This document shows, one piece after another, positions 52,955 to 61,985 of a stretch of DNA of 64,000 nucleotides. The position numbers were made by a program, and so were the translations under genes. The notes beneath the pieces are model-generated. The model was not told the origin of the DNA. It was given only the letters and a program-made list of their open reading frames with translations, and searched no databases. Origin of the DNA: Verrucomicrobiales bacterium. GTDB lineage: Bacteria; Verrucomicrobiota; Verrucomicrobiia; Verrucomicrobiales; DEV007. Numbering within the stretch: position 1 is the stretch's first letter; every line of letters begins with the position of its first letter. The stretch is from the NCBI GenBank assembly GCA_002698785.1, contig PAAG01000049.1:186001-250000 (forward strand). Reading direction: 5' to 3'.

Positions 52955-54244
52955 ATGGCTATCCCGATGCCCCTTTCCGCACAAACAGCTGCCCTGACCT
53001 ACCGTTTTGCGGGAGGCTCTCTGCAGTTGGTAAAGGACTCGGTGGAAATGCGCATCACCGCTCGCCCCGTTCCGCGAGCGGTGATGCGTCGGGGGGTGAA
53101 TGGACAATGGCAGCCGTTCTCGCCAGAATTTCGCCTTGTCTATCCCTATCGCCCCAAGAAGAGGAATACCTCGACTGAAAAGCGGAACAAAGAACAGTTA
53201 TGTTTCGATTTCTTCGAACAAACGTCGAAGCAGCCGGAGCCGAAAACTCCCAGTGAGCAACGCAAACGTGCCTTTGAGCAGTTCCGTTTCTCATTGCCCA
53301 AACCGGTGGCGCACGCCGTCGAACCATTTCGAACGCATCAATGGCCTTACATCGTTTTCCTCTCGGAGGACACTGGTGCCATCGATCTCGCCCAGAGTAA
53401 TTCCGCCCTCGCATTTCTCCTCGCTCAGAAAATGAACGGCGACATCGACCTGATTCGCTCGTTGAATTGCAGCACCATACGACAGCGCGACCTGCTGGAA
53501 CTACTGGGCCTACCCGCTTCCCCGAATGCCGTGAAAATCTTTCGCAAGATCTCCCCGGCATCCCTGACAGGCGACAACTGGCAATCCATTCTTCGCGTCG
53601 TAAAGCAGGAACTGGAAGCACCCAAATCACGGATCAACCACCTACCCAAGATCAATTCAGGCGTGGTCGAGATCCTTCTCGACCCCCGCGCTTCCCGATC
53701 CGTCACCCCGTCATTCCTTACCGAAGTCGCTGAGGACAAGTCCGAAAACTACCGCAGCCGGATCGTCCACCTGATCACCAGCACCTTGCGGATGCAGGAC
53801 GAGATTCACACGCGTCGCCACAACTGTGAGACGTTCTCCAATCTCGCGCGCCTCAGACAGGTCCATGACGAAATCTCAGAGATCTATCGTCGTCGTGTTC
53901 GTCAATTGATCGAAGCCGATCAGCATGAAGCCGACTCTTTCCGCTCCCCTCCTTTTCCTGGAATCGCCGGGAAAATTGAGCCGATTACGAGTGCAGCTGG
54001 ACTCGTCGATGAAGGCGAAGAACAAGGCAACTGCGTGGCGAGCTACGCATCGCGGGTACGACAGGGGCACACTTTCATTTACAGGGTTCTCTATCCGCAA
54101 CGGGCCACTCTATCCCTCGTCCGCCGATCACCACTCGCGGAGTGGGAAATTGGAGAACTCGAATCCCGTTTCAATACAGATGTCAACGAGGATACTGAGG
54201 ACTACGTGGCGGCCTGGCTGGAGCGACACCGTGATTTCGTGTAA
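52955..54244 (+). CDS. PcfJ-like protein
   Basis: A cytoplasmic protein of 429 residues, basic and without membrane helices. The C-terminal part (from about residue 340) has the PcfJ-like core: EEQGNCVASYASRVRQGHTFIYRV and later WEIGELESRFNTDV (stretches named by ends EEQG-YRV and WEIG-NTDV). PcfJ was named from a conjugative plasmid, but chromosomal copies are common and their function is unknown. The start is uncertain: the ATG at 52955 is used; a TTG at 52928 is also possible. The coding DNA for the N-terminal part contains a perfect 15-bp inverted repeat (see that entry). Confidence 0.7.
   Translation: MAIPMPLSAQTAALTYRFAGGSLQLVKDSVEMRITARPVPRAVMRRGVNGQWQPFSPEFRLVYPYRPKKRNTSTEKRNKEQLCFDFFEQTSKQPEPKTPSEQRKRAFEQFRFSLPKPVAHAVEPFRTHQWPYIVFLSEDTGAIDLAQSNSALAFLLAQKMNGDIDLIRSLNCSTIRQRDLLELLGLPASPNAVKIFRKISPASLTGDNWQSILRVVKQELEAPKSRINHLPKINSGVVEILLDPRASRSVTPSFLTEVAEDKSENYRSRIVHLITSTLRMQDEIHTRRHNCETFSNLARLRQVHDEISEIYRRRVRQLIEADQHEADSFRSPPFPGIAGKIEPITSAAGLVDEGEEQGNCVASYASRVRQGHTFIYRVLYPQRATLSLVRRSPLAEWEIGELESRFNTDVNEDTEDYVAAWLERHRDFV
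53051..53088. repeat. Perfect 15-bp inverted repeat inside the PcfJ-like gene
   Basis: CGCATCACCGCTCGC at 53051-53065 pairs with GCGAGCGGTGATGCG at 53074-53088 across an eight-base loop. It is GC-rich and would fold strongly in RNA or single-stranded DNA. It lies in frame and codes for residues around RITARPVPRAVM. It resembles a REP-type palindrome, but copies elsewhere in this window were not found. Confidence 0.8.
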
Positions 54245-54314
54245 GGAATTTTGAATGGGGACCGACATTAGAGAGTCTAATAGGAAAACCCCCAATATTT
54301 ACACTATTACAAAA

Positions 54315-54653
54315 ATGAAATTACTCTCATCCTCCCTGTTGGCTCTCTTTGCTGCGGCTGTCGTTTCTATCGCATCGGCAGAAGACTCTTCTCTCCGTAT
54401 CATCAAATTCGAAGCCGACTGGTGCGGACCTTGTCAGCAGATGAAGCCTGGTTTCGAGAAAGTCTCCAAAGACCTCAGCAGCAAAGCCACCTTCCAAACA
54501 GTGAACGTAGACACGCAGAAGAGCATCGCGGATCAATACCGGGTCACGCTGCTTCCCACCGTAGTAGCGGTGAAGGACGGGAAAGAAGTTGCCCGCATCA
54601 CCGGCTACCAGAGCACAGCCAAGCTGAAGAGATTCGTAAACAAAAACAGCTGA
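54315..54653 (+). CDS. Exported thioredoxin-like protein
   Basis: A 112-residue periplasmic thioredoxin with a signal peptide ending at SIASAED and the active site WCGPC at about residues 36-40, followed by the cis-Pro in LLPTVVA. It would reduce or exchange disulfides in the periplasm. The start is the ATG at 54315; a longer frame upstream precedes the signal. It is 70 bases downstream of the PcfJ-like gene and convergent with tatC. Confidence 0.88.
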   Translation: MKLLSSSLLALFAAAVVSIASAEDSSLRIIKFEADWCGPCQQMKPGFEKVSKDLSSKATFQTVNVDTQKSIADQYRVTLLPTVVAVKDGKEVARITGYQSTAKLKRFVNKNS

Positions 54654-54659
54654 CCGGCT

Positions 54660-56474
54660 TTATCCCAACATCAGGCGATCGATCATGGCATTGACCATCT
54701 GATCGGTCAGCCCCTCAACTCGCTCGAGATCGGCGAAGGTTTCGAATGGACGCTGTTCCATGATCCCTTCGGCGATCTCTTCGTTTATACCCGGCAGGGT
54801 CAGCATTTCTTCCTTCGTGGCGTGATTCAAATCCACAAGTGGTCCCGAAGGTTCACAGCTTTCCTCATCATGGAACGGGTTTGAATCGTCAGACTCTTCC
54901 TCCTTTTCATCACCCTCATCCGAGGTGTGTGCCTCTTCGTCGTCGGCTTCGCCCGGCTCCATGTCTACCGGCTCGGCATGGTCGCTTTCCATACCGTCTT
55001 CTTCGCGATCCGGCCAATCCTGGATCGGCTCATGGTCGTCCTCTTCGGCATGGTGATCGTGTAAGTCCGGATCGTCCTCGTGCCCATCGTGCCAGTAGTG
55101 ATCGTCTGCGTGCCAGCTTTCATCATGCTGATCGTGATAGGGATCATCGGCATGTGGATCGTGCTCATCACCATGCAGACTGTCCCGAGCCACCGTGTGC
55201 TCGTCGTCTCCGTGAGAACTCTCTTCTTCGTAGAGATGTGCATGTTCGCGCTCGTATTGCTCAATCTCCGCGCGATGGAGCTCTTTTCTCTCTTCTTCAG
55301 TGAGATCCCCGGATGCCTTCGAATAAAGCTGTTCCAGACGAGTTTGGCGGGCTTTCTCTTCCGCTCTTTCCCGCTTCTCCCGCGACCTCTCCATGATTGT
55401 GGCAATGATGATGCAGATCTCGTAGAGAATGATCATGGGTCCTCCTAACAGCCCCAGTGTGAACAAGTCGGGTGGTGTCAGGATGGCAGCCGCTACCAGA
55501 ATAATAATCCATGCATAAGTTCTGGTGGACCTCATCACCCGTGCCGTAAGGAGCTCCAGCTTCACAAGGATCGAAACCACCACCGGCAACTGGAAGCTGA
55601 TCCCGAAGACCAGCATCAGGCGTGCGATGAAGGTGATGTACTGACCAATCTGGTAAATACTCTTCTTCCCCTTCGACTCGAGGATTACAATTTTCCCCCG
55701 TGACTCATCATACCGTAACGCCAGATTCGTCGTCTCAGTCGTGGTAATGCTATTCCGGAGATACGCATCAATTTCCCGTTTCAACTCGGGAGTGAGCGCG
55801 GATTCCGGTTCCGCAGTCTCAGCTTCCTCATTTTCTTCCTCTTCTTTGAGCGGAGCAAACCTCACCCCATCAACACCACGGAGAGACATTTCTGCGATCG
55901 GTTTCTCCAACGCCTGCGTGTCTGAATCGAGATTACCAAAACGCTCTGCTTCAAACTGGTAAAAAAAACGGAGGGCAATGGGAGCCGCCAGAAAAAACGC
56001 GAAGGCAACCCCTACCAGAAACAGCATGAACCCAACCAAAGCACCAGGAATGACCGCTCTCTTTTCCACCTGCCGGAGGCCCGGAAGAATGAACTGGAAC
56101 AGAAAATAGATGATCAGGGGAAACGAAAGAATCACTGCCGTGAAGAACGACAGCTTCAACATCAGGACAATGGCCTCCGGTGGAGCGAGGGTAATGAGTT
56201 CCAGTTTATCCCAAAGCGAAACACCGGGAGAGATCTCGGCGAGCGGCATTTTCGCTGGCATTTGCACAAACTCGAAGATCTTCTTGTGAAACGAAAAACA
56301 CAGCACGGTAGAAACCGCGAGAGTGGAAACAATCTTCAACAGCGTATGCCGAAGATCCTCCAGGTGATCGAGAAACGGCTTTTCGTGCGCATCGTAACCC
56401 TCGTCCGCACCCGGACGGGCCTTGGACGCTTTTTCACGCATCTGGAAGAGCTTTTCGAACGCTGTTTTGAGCAT
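54660..56474 (-). CDS. tatC: TatC with large periplasmic insert, His/Asp/Glu-rich tail and HhH domain
   Basis: The receptor core of the Tat system, which exports folded proteins, but at 604 residues more than twice the usual 250. The TatC core (about 30-365) has FLDHLEDLRHTLLK, six membrane helices and FGISFQLPVV. The second periplasmic loop is enlarged to about 105 residues (172-277) and acidic. After the last helix a charged helix (364-400) leads to a tail (400-540) with 21 His among many Asp and Glu, then a ComEA-type helix-hairpin-helix segment (546-604, VDLNHATKEEMLTLPGI). No TatA gene is adjacent. TatC identity is firm; roles of the additions are unknown. Confidence 0.9.
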   Translation of the reverse strand: MLKTAFEKLFQMREKASKARPGADEGYDAHEKPFLDHLEDLRHTLLKIVSTLAVSTVLCFSFHKKIFEFVQMPAKMPLAEISPGVSLWDKLELITLAPPEAIVLMLKLSFFTAVILSFPLIIYFLFQFILPGLRQVEKRAVIPGALVGFMLFLVGVAFAFFLAAPIALRFFYQFEAERFGNLDSDTQALEKPIAEMSLRGVDGVRFAPLKEEEENEEAETAEPESALTPELKREIDAYLRNSITTTETTNLALRYDESRGKIVILESKGKKSIYQIGQYITFIARLMLVFGISFQLPVVVSILVKLELLTARVMRSTRTYAWIIILVAAAILTPPDLFTLGLLGGPMIILYEICIIIATIMERSREKRERAEEKARQTRLEQLYSKASGDLTEEERKELHRAEIEQYEREHAHLYEEESSHGDDEHTVARDSLHGDEHDPHADDPYHDQHDESWHADDHYWHDGHEDDPDLHDHHAEEDDHEPIQDWPDREEDGMESDHAEPVDMEPGEADDEEAHTSDEGDEKEEESDDSNPFHDEESCEPSGPLVDLNHATKEEMLTLPGINEEIAEGIMEQRPFETFADLERVEGLTDQMVNAMIDRLMLG

Positions 56475-56490
56475 AGCTGGTCTGCCACTT

Positions 56491-56519
56491 ATTTGAGGCC
56501 TGCCATTCTAGCCTCAAAT
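56491..56519 (-). promoter_or_regulatory. Leader hairpin upstream of tatC
   Basis: ATTTGAGGC at 56491-56499 and GCCTCAAAT at 56511-56519 form a perfect 9-bp inverted repeat with an 11-base loop, ending 16 bases ahead of the tatC start codon. It could be an operator or a structure in the tatC leader. The rest of the gap to the PUR-alpha-like gene (56520-56754) holds no gene or recognised RNA. Confidence 0.5.
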
Positions 56520-56754
56520 TGAAAAACGGCAAAGGGACGCGGCACGGGTCCATTAATCGCGTGATGAGTAACTAGTATTTTCCGTTTGTTCCAGATCACG
56601 TTTTCGACATGTCCGTTACAGAAAAAAAATCGCTTTTGCGCTATGGTCGCTACTTGCAAACCGCAAGGGCAATGATAAAGGTCGGATCTCGCTAACATGG
56701 AGAGGCCGTGTACCGCGGTCGGATAAGGAACCAATAGGAGGATTGTAACAAAAG

Positions 56755-56991
56755 ATGATCGGCTACGACGAGGACAAGCGTGGGTCTCAACAGAACTACC
56801 CTATTCACACCGAAAAGGTGATCGCAGATCGAAAGATTTTCTTCATGGACCTGAAGGAAAATGATCGTGGGCAGTTTGTAAAAATTACTGAAGATGTCAG
56901 AGGACGACGCGACACCATCATGGTGCCCGCAGAGATTCTCGACGAGTTCATCACAGCGCTTCAGCAAGTTCGTGAAGCTGCCGAAGAATAA
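56755..56991 (+). CDS. PUR-alpha-like nucleic-acid-binding protein (DUF3276)
   Basis: A 78-residue basic/acidic protein with one PUR repeat: RKIFFMDLKENDRGQFVKITEDVRGRRDTIMVPA (named by its ends RKIFF and MVPA). PUR proteins bind single-stranded DNA or RNA and are found in Bacteroidetes, spirochetes and relatives. A strong AGGAGG lies about 13 bases before the ATG, farther than ideal. A long 280-base upstream region separates it from tatC, leaving room for regulation. It stands just ahead of the yicC operon. Confidence 0.88.
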   Translation: MIGYDEDKRGSQQNYPIHTEKVIADRKIFFMDLKENDRGQFVKITEDVRGRRDTIMVPAEILDEFITALQQVREAAEE

Positions 56992-57039
56992 TCGGCAACT
57001 GACGCTCTCTCAATTCCTTACCCCCGATGTATCGCCAAC

Positions 57040-57915
57040 ATGCGTAGCATGACTGGATTTGGTCGTGGCAATGCCACGACCGGTAGTTGGCGAATTGAAG
57101 TAGAGATTTCTGGGGTAAACCGGAAACAAGCTGATATCGGCATCAATCTCCCCGCACCTATCGCGGAACTGGAGAGCGATCTGCGACAACTGCTTTCCTC
57201 CTCGATTTCTCGAGGGCGGGTGAGCATGAAGCTGACATTGATTTCTGAATCAGGTTCTGACTCGAGCCTTGCCTTCGACAAGCAGATGGCCCGGCAATAC
57301 GTTGAAGCGGCCCGCGCGATTTCCGAAGAAACTGGAATTGAAACCAGAATCACCGCTGCTGATCTGTTTCGAGCACCCGGTCTCTTCAAGATCGTAGAAG
57401 CACAAGTAGAGCCGGCTGAAGTACGAGACGCAGCACTCTCCGCTGCTAAATCCGCGCTTGCTCAATTCATCCAAATGCAGGAGCACGAGGGAGAGAACCT
57501 CAAGTCGGATCTCGCATCCCGGATCTCGTCTATCGAATCCCACGCTGCAGAAATCAAAGAACTCGCACCTAAAGTTCCCGAAACACAGCGGCAGAATTTA
57601 CACGGTCGCCTGAAAGACTCCGGGTTATCGATCGATCTCAACGACGACCGCATTCTGAAAGAAATCGCCCTGTTTGCGGAACGTTGCGATATTACAGAAG
57701 AGCTCACTCGTCTCGACAGCCACATTGGGCAGTTTCGAAAATATCTCGATAGCAAGGAACCTATGGGACGCCCCATTGATTTCCTCTGCCAGGAATTGAA
57801 TCGAGAACTCAACACGATCGGCAGTAAGGCAAACGACGCCGCCATCGCCCAGCGAATCGTTAATTCCAAGACCGAACTCGAAAAGATTCGCGAACAGGTC
57901 CAGAATGTTCAATAG
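57040..57915 (+). CDS. yicC: YicC-family endoribonuclease
   Basis: A 291-residue protein of the YicC/YloC family, an RNA-degrading enzyme in E. coli and B. subtilis. Family hallmarks are the start MRSMTGFGRG, LIERVSMKLTL-like GRVSMKLTL, and the C-terminal DFLCQELNRELNTIGSKANDAAIAQRIVNSK (named by ends DFLC and VNSK). It sits eight bases before gmk, the order found in many bacteria. Confidence 0.93.
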   Translation: MRSMTGFGRGNATTGSWRIEVEISGVNRKQADIGINLPAPIAELESDLRQLLSSSISRGRVSMKLTLISESGSDSSLAFDKQMARQYVEAARAISEETGIETRITAADLFRAPGLFKIVEAQVEPAEVRDAALSAAKSALAQFIQMQEHEGENLKSDLASRISSIESHAAEIKELAPKVPETQRQNLHGRLKDSGLSIDLNDDRILKEIALFAERCDITEELTRLDSHIGQFRKYLDSKEPMGRPIDFLCQELNRELNTIGSKANDAAIAQRIVNSKTELEKIREQVQNVQ

Positions 57916-57923
57916 GAACACTC

Positions 57924-58538
57924 ATGAGCCAAAGCGAATGGAAACGCCGGGGCATACTTTGTCTGGTTTCCGGACCATCCGGGTCAGGAAAGACAACTCT
58001 CTGCCGCCGCTTCAGCGAAACGGATACTGATGCTGTTTACGCGATATCTGCCACCACTCGAGCACCTCGCGGTGGGGAACAGGATGGCATCGACTACTTT
58101 TTCCTGAGTCGGGAAAAGTTCGAAGACCGAGTTCGAAATGGTGAGTTCATTGAGTATGCCGAAGTTCACGGCAATCTCTATGGAACACTTAAGAGCGAAG
58201 TCATCGCCCGCCTCGAAGAAGGAAAGGACGTACTCATGGATATCGACGTTCAGGGAGCTGCCCATGTCAGGGCACAGGCTGACCCTGCAATTCGCGACTC
58301 TCTTGTGGATATCTTTATTCTTCCACCGAACGACGAAGAACTCCTGAAGCGGCTCAGTCACCGCGGAACAGAAAGCCAGGACCAACTCGACTTGCGCCTG
58401 CGCAACGCACGAGAAGAAATGAAATACTGGCAGGACTACCAGTATTCGGTCATCAGCAGCGACAAGGAATCAGATTTCTCCACCTTCCGCTCCATCATCG
58501 ACGGAGAGAGGTGCCGCTCGACTCGGATGTTCAAGTAG
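57924..58538 (+). CDS. gmk: Guanylate kinase
   Basis: Makes GDP from GMP and ATP. The 204-residue protein has the P-loop GPSGSGKTT, the GMP-binding TTRAPRGGEQDGIDYFF (short form: TTRAPR), and EYAEVHGNLYGT. Its length and motifs are standard. AGGAA precedes the ATG by five bases. In many genomes rpoZ follows here; instead coaC follows after 34 bases. Confidence 0.95.
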   Translation: MSQSEWKRRGILCLVSGPSGSGKTTLCRRFSETDTDAVYAISATTRAPRGGEQDGIDYFFLSREKFEDRVRNGEFIEYAEVHGNLYGTLKSEVIARLEEGKDVLMDIDVQGAAHVRAQADPAIRDSLVDIFILPPNDEELLKRLSHRGTESQDQLDLRLRNAREEMKYWQDYQYSVISSDKESDFSTFRSIIDGERCRSTRMFK

Positions 58539-58572
58539 TTGCGGAATCCCCCCAGGGGAGCGACCTTTTGCC

Positions 58573-59133
58573 GTGGGCACCGAGACCAGACCAAAAAACA
58601 TCCTCCTTGGCGTAAGCGGTTCGATCGCAGCGTACAAGGCAGCGGATCTTGTTAGTCGCTTGACGAAATCAGGGCACGAAGTTCACGTCGTGATGACCCG
58701 GGATGCGCAGGAGTTCATCACACCGTTGACCCTCCAGGTTCTCTCACGCCAACCTGTCACCACTAGTCTCTACGATGAAAAGGCCGATTGGCACCCTGGC
58801 CACATTGAGCTCGCCGACAATGCAGATCTCATGGTGGTCGCTCCTGCCACCGCTAACGTGATCGCAAAATTCGCGAACGGACTCGCCGACGACGCTCTCG
58901 GTGCCATACATCTCGCTACACTCGCTCCCGTCCTGATCGCACCCGCAATGAACGGGAAAATGTGGAAACACCCTGCCACACAAGCCAACGTAGAAACCCT
59001 CAAGAAGCGCGGAGTTTCCTTCATTGGCCCCGAAGAAGGCCTCCTCGCCTGTGGCTATGAGGGAATCGGCCGCCTCTGGCCCGTGGAAGGAATCGCGGAG
59101 AAAGTCCAATCGATGCTCGATCCCGTCGCCTGA
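58573..59133 (+). CDS. coaC: Phosphopantothenoylcysteine decarboxylase
   Basis: A flavoprotein of 186 residues that decarboxylates phosphopantothenoylcysteine in coenzyme A synthesis. It has the beginning [16 protein letters not shown], the FMN-site [17 protein letters not shown] and the PAMNGKMW motif with the catalytic region. It starts with GTG. In most bacteria this domain is fused to CoaB; here the synthetase is a separate gene eight bases downstream. Confidence 0.92.
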   Translation: MGTETRPKNILLGVSGSIAAYKAADLVSRLTKSGHEVHVVMTRDAQEFITPLTLQVLSRQPVTTSLYDEKADWHPGHIELADNADLMVVAPATANVIAKFANGLADDALGAIHLATLAPVLIAPAMNGKMWKHPATQANVETLKKRGVSFIGPEEGLLACGYEGIGRLWPVEGIAEKVQSMLDPVA

Positions 59134-59140
59134 TTTTACA

Positions 59141-59779
59141 ATGCGCATACTTATCACTGCTGGCCCGACACGGGAACCCATTGATCCCGTTCGCTTTATC
59201 GGGAATCGGTCCTCGGGCAAAATGGGCTATGCACTTGCCGAAGCGTCTATCGAAGCCGGGCACGAAGTCATACTGATTTCCGGCCCCGTGGCCCTCACTC
59301 CACCCGAAAAAGCGGAGATCATTCAAGTCGAGACAGCTCTTCAGATGTTCGAAGCAGTCAGAGATTCTATCAACGAATGCGATGTCGCTATTTTCGCTGC
59401 AGCGGTAGGAGACTACCGCGTAGAAAGTTTCTCCGATTCGAAGATGAAGAAGACCGGTCGCACTGTGACCCTGACTCTCGTCGAAAATCCTGACATACTC
59501 GGAAGCGCTCGCGGCGGCTTCGGTTTCGCAGGCTACCTCGTTGGTTTTGCAGCAGAGACGGAAAATGTCGAGACCAATGCCAGCGAGAAACTCGCCCGCA
59601 AGGGATGTGACCTCCTGATAGCCAACGATGTCAGCCGAAAAGAGATCGGCTTCGACAGCGAGCAGAACGAAGTCACGGTTTTTTTGAAGGATCGCTCCCC
59701 TCACTCCTTTCCACAGGAAAGTAAGAAAGAAGTCGCAAAGAAACTGATCGATTTGATCGAGAGATCCGCCTCAGTTTGA
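59141..59779 (+). CDS. coaB: Phosphopantothenate-cysteine ligase
   Basis: Joins cysteine to phosphopantothenate using CTP, the step before CoaC. The 212-residue protein begins [16 protein letters not shown], with NRSSGKMG and AAAVGDYR, which are the usual CoaB motifs, and ends with [18 protein letters not shown]. The ATG at 59141 is used; a longer open frame from 59024 lies inside coaC and is not coding. It overlaps the convergent rlpA end by nine bases. Confidence 0.93.
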   Translation: MRILITAGPTREPIDPVRFIGNRSSGKMGYALAEASIEAGHEVILISGPVALTPPEKAEIIQVETALQMFEAVRDSINECDVAIFAAAVGDYRVESFSDSKMKKTGRTVTLTLVENPDILGSARGGFGFAGYLVGFAAETENVETNASEKLARKGCDLLIANDVSRKEIGFDSEQNEVTVFLKDRSPHSFPQESKKEVAKKLIDLIERSASV

Positions 59780-60199
59780 CGTAAGCACTTCGATTCGGCA
59801 GGGAGCGACTCCGTTTCCAACAAAATCGAGTTTCTTCGCCACACCAATCGAGACATCAATGATCCTGCCACTGATAAAGGGCCCACGGTCATTGATTCGA
59901 ACAACGGCAGTGCGGTTGTTCCTGAGGTTTGTCACTTCGACCTTGGTCCCAAAAGGAAGCGTTCGGTGAGCAGCCGTATGCCCATCATTGGTGAGCTTTT
60001 CGCCGGAAGCCGTCTGGCTACCACCGTTCGTCTTCACACTATAATACGACATTTCCCCTGTCTCTGTTTGCCCACTGTGACTCATACCAATGTGGTTGAG
60101 GCCGTGAGGCAGCGAAACGGGTTCTTCACCAAGAGTATCGCATCCGGCAACAAAAAGAGCACTCGCCAGACCCGAAAGTATAGCCATCCCATACTTCAT
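59771..60199 (-). CDS. rlpA: RlpA-like lipoprotein with double-psi barrel
   Basis: A 142-residue lipoprotein with a lipobox Cys in ALFVAGC and a double-psi beta-barrel domain: MSYYSVKTNGGSQTASGE, HRTLPFGTKVEVTN and VVRINDRGPF, which hold the conserved Asp of the RlpA active site. RlpA acts as a septal lytic transglycosylase on peptidoglycan stripped of peptides. No SPOR domain is seen. The ATG at 60199 is chosen for the signal peptide. Confidence 0.88.
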   Translation of the reverse strand: MKYGMAILSGLASALFVAGCDTLGEEPVSLPHGLNHIGMSHSGQTETGEMSYYSVKTNGGSQTASGEKLTNDGHTAAHRTLPFGTKVEVTNLRNNRTAVVRINDRGPFISGRIIDVSIGVAKKLDFVGNGVAPCRIEVLTSN

Positions 60200-60324
60200 G
60201 GCAGCACGGTAGGCGAGAAACTGGAAACCGCCACCCCGACCGTGAATCAATGTGGTCGCATTTCGAACTGAATATTGGGCTTTTGCTTTGAAGCCTCCCC
60301 GACTTCATGGCATGACATTGGGTT

Positions 60325-60888
60325 ATGAGATATCAGCGATTCTTCCCGCTCAGCCTCATCTTCCTCGTCACTGCGGCATTCAGTGCCGAGCAACCTCCTA
60401 TCGCTGTGGTGGATATGACTCGCGTCTTCGCCGAACACCCCTCTACCGAAAAAGCGACAAAGGAGCTGACCGAAGCTCGCGAGGCCTCCAGGCAATCTTT
60501 CAAAGAGAAGTCGAATACACTGAAAGAAATCCTGCAACGTCACCAGGAACTGATTCGAAGTGGCAAGAAAGAAGCCGCCGCTGAAGAACTGAAAAAGGCC
60601 AACGAAGCAGAAAAAGCCATCGCCACCTTGAGAACCACAGAACTTCGTGACCTCGAAGAAGAGTTCCGGAAAACCAAGCTCTCGATTCTCAACGACATCA
60701 AAGCCTCTATCGCAGAGTTCAACCGCCACGGCACCTTTGCCCTGATTCTCGACAAATCCTCGACCTCGTCGAACGGAATCCCCCAGATCATCCATGCCCC
60801 GGGTGCCTACGACGTGACAGACGACGTTATCGCTTTCATTCAGAAAGAGGCATCTGAAGCAAAGGAAGACGATAAAGCAAAGCCCTGA
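60325..60888 (+). CDS. OmpH/Skp-family periplasmic protein
   Basis: A 187-residue exported protein with a signal peptide (ending TAAFSAE) and a long coiled-coil body (about residues 45-130) rich in Lys, Glu and Ala, starting after IAVVDMTRVFAEHP, the OmpH beginning. The C-terminal strands close with FALILDKSS. OmpH/Skp holds unfolded outer-membrane proteins. Its stop overlaps the start of the NamZ gene by one base (TGATG). Confidence 0.85.
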   Translation: MRYQRFFPLSLIFLVTAAFSAEQPPIAVVDMTRVFAEHPSTEKATKELTEAREASRQSFKEKSNTLKEILQRHQELIRSGKKEAAAEELKKANEAEKAIATLRTTELRDLEEEFRKTKLSILNDIKASIAEFNRHGTFALILDKSSTSSNGIPQIIHAPGAYDVTDDVIAFIQKEASEAKEDDKAKP

Positions 60889-61985
60889 TGTCGATCGTCC
60901 TCCCAGTCGATCGTCTTTCTGAACTCTGGCCTGAGAGTTTAAAGGGTGCCCGTGTCGGTGCGGTCCTTCATTCTGCATCCGTTAATTCCTCCCTGCGCCC
61001 GACCCTCGATGTGCTCGAGGAGGCGGACCGAAATGGCACCATTCATCTTGCCTCCCTTTTCGGCCCACAGCACGGCTTCGAAGCTACCACACAGGACAAC
61101 ATGGTCGAGTGGTCCGGCTTCATCCATCCCCGATTGGGAATCCCTGTTCACAGCTTGTATGGTAATGTCAGGGAACCCACCGCAGAAATGCTCTCCGGCA
61201 TCGACGTTCTCTTCGTCGACCTCGTTGATGTGGGTGCACGCTATTACACCTTTATCTGGACCATGTTGCTGTGCATGAAAGCAGCTGAGGAAATGGGGAT
61301 CTCCGTCATCGTTGCGGATCGGCCGAATCCCATCAATGGGATTTCCACCGAAGGAAACCCGCAACAGCACGACTACCTTTCCTTTGTCGGTCTACATCCG
61401 CTGCGCATTCGTCACGGAAAGACCATTGGAGAGCTCGCCACTCAGTTTCGAGAAGAACGATTCCCAAATCTCGACCTGACGGTATTGCCAATGGAAGGTT
61501 GGGATCGCTCCCAATACCTCGACGAAACAGGGCTCCCCTGGGTCATGCCATCTCCTAACATGCCTACCGTGGATACCGCCGTCGTCTACCCCGGCATGTG
61601 TCTTTTCGAAGGGACCAATGTTTCAGAAGGCCGCGGAACGACTCGACCATTCGAGCTATTCGGTGCCCCTTGGATCGATTCTAATGCGCTAACAAACACA
61701 CTGAACGAACAGAACCTCCCCGGAGTCCACTTTCGCGAAGCCGCCTTCGAACCCGGTTTTCAGAAATATGCAAAAGAAGTCTGCCGCGGCTGCCAGATCC
61801 ACGTAATAAACCGGAAAGATTTCCAGCCAGTCCGGACAGCATTAGAAATCCTCAAGCACCTTCGAGAAAACTACCCAGACTCCTTTGCGTGGAAAAATCC
61901 CCCATACGAATACGAGTATGATAAACTGCCCATCGAGATTCTATGTGGCAGACCAGAACATGAAATCTTTCTTCACACCTTGTAG
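60888..61985 (+). CDS. DUF1343 exo-beta-N-acetylmuramidase, NamZ-like
   Basis: A 365-residue protein of the DUF1343 family, whose B. subtilis member NamZ splits off N-acetylmuramic acid from peptidoglycan chain ends. Motifs include GPQHGFE, VDLVDVGARYYTFIWTM, DRPNPI, and the family-typical MPSPNMPT and GTNVSEGRGTTRPFE. No signal peptide is visible, so it may act on recycled cell-wall pieces inside the cell. Coupled with the OmpH gene upstream and overlapping the 3D-domain gene downstream by 26 bases. Confidence 0.88.
   Translation: MSIVLPVDRLSELWPESLKGARVGAVLHSASVNSSLRPTLDVLEEADRNGTIHLASLFGPQHGFEATTQDNMVEWSGFIHPRLGIPVHSLYGNVREPTAEMLSGIDVLFVDLVDVGARYYTFIWTMLLCMKAAEEMGISVIVADRPNPINGISTEGNPQQHDYLSFVGLHPLRIRHGKTIGELATQFREERFPNLDLTVLPMEGWDRSQYLDETGLPWVMPSPNMPTVDTAVVYPGMCLFEGTNVSEGRGTTRPFELFGAPWIDSNALTNTLNEQNLPGVHFREAAFEPGFQKYAKEVCRGCQIHVINRKDFQPVRTALEILKHLRENYPDSFAWKNPPYEYEYDKLPIEILCGRPEHEIFLHTL

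Noticed and set aside
55080-55448. Open plus-strand frame of 122 codons rich in Val and Ile opposite the tatC tail
   Set aside because: It is the antisense of the GAT/CAT-rich codons for Asp/His, which gives hydrophobic shadows by composition alone.
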